A stretch of DNA of 18,648 nucleotides. Origin: CAYLOP01 sp964385305. Lineage in GTDB: Bacteria; Chloroflexota; Anaerolineae; Anaerolineales; E44-bin32. This document shows positions 13,060-18,648 of this stretch, in pieces. Location: the NCBI GenBank assembly GCA_964385305.1, contig CAYLOP010000052.1:1-18648 (forward strand), read 5' to 3'. The notes beneath the pieces were generated by a model. The model made no database searches. It had not been told where the DNA came from and saw only the letters and a list, made by a program, of their open reading frames with translations. The stretch's first letter is position 1. Every line of letters begins with the position of its first letter. The position numbers and the translations under genes were made by a program.

Positions 13060-15296
13060 ACGGTGAAAAACCACCCGTGAAAATGAATCCCGAGGATCTG
13101 CCTCCCCAAACCGAACCAAGCGTATGGGACTGGTTCCGATCGCTCCTGAGGGTGAAGCCGCTCCCGATTCCGGATGGCGTGCAAACGGAGAGCATAAGTG
13201 AGCCGTCTCAGAAGATTATAAAAGAGCCGCTTGAGCAGCCCCCGATTTCCCCAGCAGAGGTCACGCCTGAGAAACGTCAGCGTGTAATGCTAAAACCTGG
13301 CCTCCTACGCCTGCCCATGGCGCTCCTATTTGCCCTTATGGCTCAGATCGGCCTCGAGCAGAAGATGGGATCAGGGGTCGTCAATGGGGTGCTTTATCTG
13401 ATTGCTGGGTTGTTTGTGGCCTGGGCAACTCTGGCGGGTGATTTCGAGACTTTTAAACCGCAGGATAGCGTTGAGGGCGCGACGCCACTAACCTTCCGGC
13501 CAGTCTGGCTGGTTTCTGCATTTGTGTTCTCGGTGCTGACTTATCTAGCCTCTTCAAACAACCGTTTTCGGATCACGACGCTGATCTTCTGGAGTTTGGC
13601 GTTCCTCTCGATCGTACTTGCATTATGGGATGGCAACATCTCCTTGGAACCGTGGCGCAGACGCCTACGAATATGGTTAGCGACGACACGTGTTCAAATC
13701 ACGCTTGACCGCTGGGGTTTGATCCTTTTACTCGCGATGGGGTTGTCGATTTGCTTTCGTGTAGTTCACCTTGTCAGCGTGCCACCGGAGATGACCAGCG
13801 ATCACGCAGAGAAATTGTACGATATCGCCGATGTCCTGAATGGCCACTATTCCATCTTTTTCACACGCAATACGGGTCGTGAAGCGCTGCAGTTCTACCT
13901 TGCGGCTGCGACGGCCAAGCTGTTCGGGACTGGCATCACCTTCATAACACTTAAGATTGGTATGGTCGCGGTAGGAATCCTAACCTTGCCTTTCATCTAT
14001 CTTCTTGCGAAGGAAGTTGCGGGCAAGGAAGGAGGATTGGCGGCGATGGCGTTGACCGGAATTGGGTATTGGCCTAACGTCATTAGCCGCACGGGGTTAC
14101 GCTTCGCGTTCTATCCGCTTTTTACCGCTTTAGCCTTTTATTTTCTTATACGCGGGTTACGTCGTGGGAGTCGTAATGATTTTCTACGATGCGGGCTTGT
14201 CGTAGGCATTACGCTGCACAGTTACAGTCCGGCGCGTGTACTTCCTGTCGCCGTAGCATTTGGCGTCCTTGTGTTCTTACTGCATCGTAAGGCGAAAGGC
14301 CAGCGCTGGGCGATAACCAGCTGGCTGATCGTAGCCGGTTTGGTGGCGCTTGTCGTGTTCATCCCACTCATGCGTTTTGCGCTCGAACATCCTGACATCT
14401 TTATGTCGCGCATACGCACTCGCATCTTCGGCGAAGGGGCGCCGTTGGATATCAACCCGTGGGGCGTTTATCTATCGAATGCCTGGAACGGGCTGCTTAT
14501 GTATGGCTGGGACAACGGAACCGTATGGGTAAATTGCGTCCCATTCCGCCCAGCTCTTGACTGGGTTACAGGTGCTCTTTTCCATTTGGGGATCGTCATT
14601 ATGGTGGTGCGTTATTATCGACATCGCCATTGGGCCGATCTATTTCTGCTACTTTCAATTCCTATACTGCAGCTTCCTTCGACCCTAGCGTTGGCCTTCC
14701 CTGCCGAGAACCCCGCTACCAATCGAGCAGCAGGTGCATACGTTCCGGCGTTTATCGCAGCCGGTATTGCGATGACAGCAATATGGTCTTGGGTTCAAAA
14801 ACAGATGCGAGGTAACCGGCGAGCTTATGTGAGCCTGCTTATACCGCTTCTCTTATTTACGATTGCGGCTAAACAGAACTATACGCTCGTATTTGATACT
14901 TATGAAGAGCGATACTTACGTACTGCGTTGAACACGAGCGAGGCTGGCTATATCATCCGAGACTTTGCCGAATCGATCGGTGATTACGACACAGCACATG
15001 TCGTCTCGTTCCCCTATTGGCTGGATACACGTTTGGTGGGAATATGGGCAGGGAGACCCCATCGGGATTATGAGACTTGGCCGGAAGATTTCGAGAGCTT
15101 TCTCGGCGAGACTCGATCGCAACTCTTCATACTCAACCCGAACGACACAGCCGCGCTCGAGAGCCTCAGGACGCTTTTCCCCGATGGGAAGCTCAAAGTG
15201 AAAGAATCTCAATTGGAGGGAAAAGATCTTTTTCTATTTGTTGTACCTGCCAAGGTGGACGCAGAAACGATAGAATTTATGGAACCGGAGTCATGA
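13056..15296 (+). CDS. GT39-like integral-membrane glycosyltransferase
   Basis: The 746-aa polytopic protein starts with a Pro/Glu-rich cytoplasmic tail (1-80). Four hydrophobic segments lie between about 84 and 192 and one at 222-242 (GLILLLAMGLSICFRVVHLV). The loop PEMTSDHAEKLYDIADVLNG carries Asp249-His250, in the place of the acidic catalytic site of the first extracytoplasmic loop in GT-C enzymes (PMT, ArnT). Next come GREALQFYLAAATAKLFG, NVISRTGLRFAFYPLFTALA and further helices, as in PF13231. The last 130 residues form an outside domain (RSQLFILNPNDTAALESLRT). Such enzymes transfer sugars from polyprenyl-phosphate donors outside the membrane. Overlaps of 4 nt on both sides indicate a tight operon. 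Codon use looks richer in CGT and TTA than in the neighbouring tlyA-lepA genes, which may hint at transfer; I did not measure it. Confidence 0.85.
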   Translation: MNGEKPPVKMNPEDLPPQTEPSVWDWFRSLLRVKPLPIPDGVQTESISEPSQKIIKEPLEQPPISPAEVTPEKRQRVMLKPGLLRLPMALLFALMAQIGLEQKMGSGVVNGVLYLIAGLFVAWATLAGDFETFKPQDSVEGATPLTFRPVWLVSAFVFSVLTYLASSNNRFRITTLIFWSLAFLSIVLALWDGNISLEPWRRRLRIWLATTRVQITLDRWGLILLLAMGLSICFRVVHLVSVPPEMTSDHAEKLYDIADVLNGHYSIFFTRNTGREALQFYLAAATAKLFGTGITFITLKIGMVAVGILTLPFIYLLAKEVAGKEGGLAAMALTGIGYWPNVISRTGLRFAFYPLFTALAFYFLIRGLRRGSRNDFLRCGLVVGITLHSYSPARVLPVAVAFGVLVFLLHRKAKGQRWAITSWLIVAGLVALVVFIPLMRFALEHPDIFMSRIRTRIFGEGAPLDINPWGVYLSNAWNGLLMYGWDNGTVWVNCVPFRPALDWVTGALFHLGIVIMVVRYYRHRHWADLFLLLSIPILQLPSTLALAFPAENPATNRAAGAYVPAFIAAGIAMTAIWSWVQKQMRGNRRAYVSLLIPLLLFTIAAKQNYTLVFDTYEERYLRTALNTSEAGYIIRDFAESIGDYDTAHVVSFPYWLDTRLVGIWAGRPHRDYETWPEDFESFLGETRSQLFILNPNDTAALESLRTLFPDGKLKVKESQLEGKDLFLFVVPAKVDAETIEFMEPES

Positions 15297-18200
15297 TGGA
15301 GCATTCGGACGAACCACGCCTAGAGGGCAACAACCTAAGAAGGATGGATCCTGTAGCCCTACTGCGTGATTGGCTGCCTGCCATCTTACTTATTTTGATT
15401 CTGGGGTTGGCGACTGCCTTGCGCTTCACGGGTTTAAATTGGGACGAATTCACACACATTCACCCGGACGAGCGTTTCCTCACGATGGTGGAGAGCAGTA
15501 TTCAACTCCCCGAATCGTTGAGCGCGTATTTTAACACTGCTCAATCGAAGCTCAACCCGAACAATGTTGGGCACGGGTTTTTTGTTTACGGTACGCTCCC
15601 AATTTTTCTCGTGCGTTATCTCGCCGAATGGCTGGGAGAGACTGGGTACGACCAGGTCCATTTGGTTGGACGGATGGTCTCGGCCAGCTTCGATGTGCTC
15701 TCTGTCCTGCTAGTCTACTTGATCGGGGCACGTCTATACCGCCGCAGGGTAGCGCTACTGGCTTCGCTCTTCACAGCGCTCTCTGTCCTGCTCATCCAGC
15801 ACGCGCACTTCTTCGTCGTGGATCCGGTCGCCAATACCTTCATCCTGGTGGGTTTCTATTTCGCCGTCAGGATTATGCAAGGTGGGCGTTTTGCGGATTA
15901 TGTCCTGTTTGGACTTGCGCTCGGGATGGGAGTCGCCTCAAAGATAAACGCCTTCCCTCTGGGCATTTTAGCAGCACTAGCGGCGTTTGCATCCTTGATC
16001 CAAAAGGAAACCGAAGTTGGCATAGAGGATCTTTTTAAGACAGCAGGATACTTGCTGGCTGCCGCGCTGATCTCCTTGGCCACTTTTCGCTTTTTCCAAC
16101 CCTATGCTTTTGCTGGGCCATCCTTCTTCAGCATTAAATTGAATCCCCAGTGGCTTGCGAATATGAACGAGATCCAAGCCTTGAACCGTGGCGACACGGA
16201 TGCGCCCTTTGCGCTCCAATGGGCGGACCGCACGCCGGTGTTGTTCGCACTCAAGAATCTTGTCTTGTGGGGCATGGGCTTGCCGCTGGGTGTGACGGCA
16301 TGGGCGGGCTGGCTCGTGGCTGCTTATAGCTTGATGCGCGGTAGGGATTGGAGTCGACACCTGCTGCCGGTGATCTGGACAGGCGCATATTTCCTATGGC
16401 AGTCGATCGGTTTCACGCCCGCCATGCGCTATCAGTTGCCAGTCTACCCAACGCTTGCACTTCTTGCAGCTTGGGGGATCTGGGTTGCCTGGGACTGGGC
16501 TGGCTCGCTTAGGATGACAATCTCCAAGACGATGCGCGGGGTTGTAGCTGCTCTTGCGCTGATTATCGTCGCTGGCACCGCCCTCTGGGCGATCGCGTTC
16601 ACCAGCATCTATACCCGACCCGTCTCACGTGTCGCGGCCACACGCTGGATCTACACACACATCCCCGGTGCGGTAAATGTGGTCGTCAACACGCCGGAGG
16701 GTGATAACCTTGAGCCCGTTCCGGTGACGTTGGACTTCATATTGGCTTCGGATGAACCCTACCTGGCATCCTTCGAAAGCCACCTCGACGGAAGCATTGA
16801 GCAGGTTCTGCTGCCGTACGTTCGTGATCTCTCCACAAGCGAAACCAGCAAATCGGTATCGGTATTCCTATACAGCGAAGCGGAGCCTGCCCAGCCGCTT
16901 GCTGCGGCAGGGTTCACCGGAACGTTCCCCGCAACCGCTGAGGGAAATTTCGACTTGCAGATAGAGCCAACGATTGAATTACAAGCGGGAGAACGCTATT
17001 CCCTGCGTTTTGAGATGTTAGGTGATGGTGCGATCCGCATGCATGACGAGGTCGTGGTCGTGATGGATTCGGAGGGGAACGAAGAGAATCTGCATCTCAC
17101 GATACCAGGAGGAACCTTCTCGCTTACGAGCGCCAGCCCCGCGCAGTTGTACTTCACGAGCGATGTGGACGGTACGATCGAGGCCGTTTCTGCACCATTC
17201 GTCAAGGATGTGCCTGCAGAGACTGGTGGGGATCGTGTGCTGCAGGTTGAACTCCTTACAGACCCAAATGATACGGTGCCGCTCGCCGCAGGCAGCTACC
17301 ACGGTCCGTTGATGACCACAATGGAATCTCAGTTGGAAATTAACCTGGACAAACCAGTGGATGTCGAAGCCGGACAGCATCTCTTCGTCCACCTCTCTTT
17401 ATTGGAGGGTTCTGCCGTCTCGATGCGAGGCTCGGTGATCGTCAGCGAGACGACCTGGGATGACGGCTTGCCGTTGCGAGTCGATGGCCGAGATATGGGA
17501 GGCGTCTACTCAGGGATCAACCAGGAGTTGTACTGGAATGATGACCAGGACGATGATGAGGATGGTGTGTCGGACAAGCTGGAGCGGATCGTTAACACGC
17601 TCACGGAAGGCGACTATTTCATCATCACCTCCAACCGTCAGTATGGGACAATCACGCGCGTTCCTGTACGTTACCCGCTGACGATCGCCTACTATCGCGC
17701 CCTATTCGGTTGCCCTGCCGACCAGGAGGTCCTGGAGTGTGCAGCGCAGGCGCAGCCCGGCGAGATCGAGGGCAGGCTGGGATACGAGCTTATCGAGGTA
17801 TTCCAGAGCAATCCCCAATTGGGCTTCTTTGAGCGGAGTGACCAGTTGGCGGAAGAAGCCTTCACGGTGTACGACCACCCCAAGGTGCTCATCTTCAAGA
17901 AAGAAGAGTCCTTCTCACCGGATCGTGTGACTCAACTCCTCGGTGATGTTGATGTGAGTCATGTGCAACACGTGCTGCCCAAGGACGTGGTCAACGTCAG
18001 TGTTCCGCTTGATCTGATGCTGCCCGACGATCGTTGGGAGGCGCAGCAAACCGCAGGAACATGGTCGGAGATCTTCCTAGTGGATCGCCTGATCAATCGC
18101 TCCGACCTGGCGGCCGTGGTCGTCTGGTGGCTTATGATCGGACTGTTCGGTGTTGTTGCGTTTCCACTAACCCACTTAGTGTTTGGTAGCCTGCAGGACG

Positions 18201-18648
18201 GCGGTTATCCCCTGGCGCGCATCGTGGGATTGCTGCTGCTCGCCTGGTGTAGCTGGATGCTGGGGAGCGCAGGCGTTCCAATCACAGCTGCGACCATCGC
18301 GCTCGTACTACTCGGCCTTACCCTACTCGCTGGGGTTCTTGTGTGGCGCAACCGACAGGGTCTGCTCGATTTCATCCGGAGTCACCGGCGCGAAATCTTA
18401 CTAACGGAGGGCATCGCGCTCGCGTTCTTCCTTTTTGACTTGATGATTCGCTTGGCCAACCCGGATCTATGGCATCCCGCTTTTGGCGGCGAGAAACCCA
18501 TGGATTTCTCCTATCTGAACGCCGTCTTGAAGAGTACGACCTTCCCGCCATACGATCCGTGGTTCGCGGGTGGCTATATCAACTATTACTATTTCGGTTG
18601 TGTGATTGTCGGGATGCCCATCAAGCTGCTCGGCAGGGTGCCATCCAT
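15293..18648 (+). CDS. GT39-like / DUF2298 (Chlor_Arch_YYY) fusion membrane protein, 5' part
   Basis: The frame is open from the ATG at 15293 (ATGA overlap with the previous gene; a second ATG follows at once) to the window edge, at least 1,118 codons. Residues 1-440 are a GT39-like membrane unit: a TM near 30-48, then NWDEFTHIHPDERFLTMVES with His57, Asp59, Glu60 in the position of the GT-C active loop, and several more helices. About 445-932 is a soluble, probably outside, part with beta-rich segments, an acidic loop (749-761) and EGDYFIITSNRQYGTITRVP, FTVYDHPKVLIFKKEESF. From about 933 a second membrane unit begins, containing KPMDFSYLNAVLKSTTFPPY and the signature INYYYFG (Tyr1098-Gly1102) of TIGR03662/PF10060, whose function is not known. 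It is the third gene of the methyltransferase-GT39 operon. I infer a role in surface glycan assembly or protein glycosylation. Confidence 0.9.
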   Translation, partial: MMEHSDEPRLEGNNLRRMDPVALLRDWLPAILLILILGLATALRFTGLNWDEFTHIHPDERFLTMVESSIQLPESLSAYFNTAQSKLNPNNVGHGFFVYGTLPIFLVRYLAEWLGETGYDQVHLVGRMVSASFDVLSVLLVYLIGARLYRRRVALLASLFTALSVLLIQHAHFFVVDPVANTFILVGFYFAVRIMQGGRFADYVLFGLALGMGVASKINAFPLGILAALAAFASLIQKETEVGIEDLFKTAGYLLAAALISLATFRFFQPYAFAGPSFFSIKLNPQWLANMNEIQALNRGDTDAPFALQWADRTPVLFALKNLVLWGMGLPLGVTAWAGWLVAAYSLMRGRDWSRHLLPVIWTGAYFLWQSIGFTPAMRYQLPVYPTLALLAAWGIWVAWDWAGSLRMTISKTMRGVVAALALIIVAGTALWAIAFTSIYTRPVSRVAATRWIYTHIPGAVNVVVNTPEGDNLEPVPVTLDFILASDEPYLASFESHLDGSIEQVLLPYVRDLSTSETSKSVSVFLYSEAEPAQPLAAAGFTGTFPATAEGNFDLQIEPTIELQAGERYSLRFEMLGDGAIRMHDEVVVVMDSEGNEENLHLTIPGGTFSLTSASPAQLYFTSDVDGTIEAVSAPFVKDVPAETGGDRVLQVELLTDPNDTVPLAAGSYHGPLMTTMESQLEINLDKPVDVEAGQHLFVHLSLLEGSAVSMRGSVIVSETTWDDGLPLRVDGRDMGGVYSGINQELYWNDDQDDDEDGVSDKLERIVNTLTEGDYFIITSNRQYGTITRVPVRYPLTIAYYRALFGCPADQEVLECAAQAQPGEIEGRLGYELIEVFQSNPQLGFFERSDQLAEEAFTVYDHPKVLIFKKEESFSPDRVTQLLGDVDVSHVQHVLPKDVVNVSVPLDLMLPDDRWEAQQTAGTWSEIFLVDRLINRSDLAAVVVWWLMIGLFGVVAFPLTHLVFGSLQDGGYPLARIVGLLLLAWCSWMLGSAGVPITAATIALVLLGLTLLAGVLVWRNRQGLLDFIRSHRREILLTEGIALAFFLFDLMIRLANPDLWHPAFGGEKPMDFSYLNAVLKSTTFPPYDPWFAGGYINYYYFGCVIVGMPIKLLGRVPS

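Overview
The window looks like a stretch of chromosome from a member of the Chloroflexota, probably Anaerolineae-like. This is inferred from gene content, not from a marker gene. The pointers are a large membrane protein with the YYYxG signature of the Chlor_Arch_YYY/DUF2298 family, a beta-helix surface protein with the C-terminal 'choice-of-anchor Q' pattern and Pro/Thr linkers, a degraded M28-type aminopeptidase, and moderately high GC with some GTG and TTG starts. No rRNA, tRNA, CRISPR array or insertion sequence was recognised.

Layout. (1) 1-1294: 3' part of a secreted right-handed beta-helix protein. (2) 1295-1797: gene-free, but it holds the decayed C-terminal end of an M28-like metallopeptidase on the minus strand and a terminator-like hairpin. 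(3) 1798-6005: a compact plus-strand operon of lipoprotein binding protein, FecCD-type permease, FecE-type ATPase, and a GntR regulator fused to a periplasmic-binding-protein-like domain. Gene overlaps are 4 and 8 nt. The fused sensor domain suggests a molybdate/tungstate (MolBCA-like) importer rather than an iron or B12 one; this is inference. (4) 6089-6114: a hairpin terminator between convergent genes. (5) 6194-8771, minus strand: a divergent SHMT-fold PLP enzyme and, upstream of it, an unrecognised multi-spanning membrane protein. (6) 9082-11807, plus strand: TlyA-type rRNA methyltransferase, then LepA/EF4 starting at TTG. (7) 11871-18648, plus strand: an envelope-glycan cluster of a collapsed flippase-like gene (LPG_synthase_TM family), a SAM methyltransferase, a GT39-like membrane glycosyltransferase, and a very large GT39-like/DUF2298 membrane protein that runs off the right edge. 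The last three are joined by ATGA overlaps and are presumably co-translated.

How the parts fit. Region 3 reads as a self-contained oxyanion uptake and sensing unit. Regions 1 and 7 concern the cell surface: polyprenyl-phosphate-sugar glycosyltransferases with a methyltransferase, which could build or modify a surface glycan or glycoprotein. Region 6 is translation housekeeping. The least explained items are the YYY fusion protein, the SHMT homologue with an altered lysine motif, the regulator-sensor fusion, and the two gene remnants.
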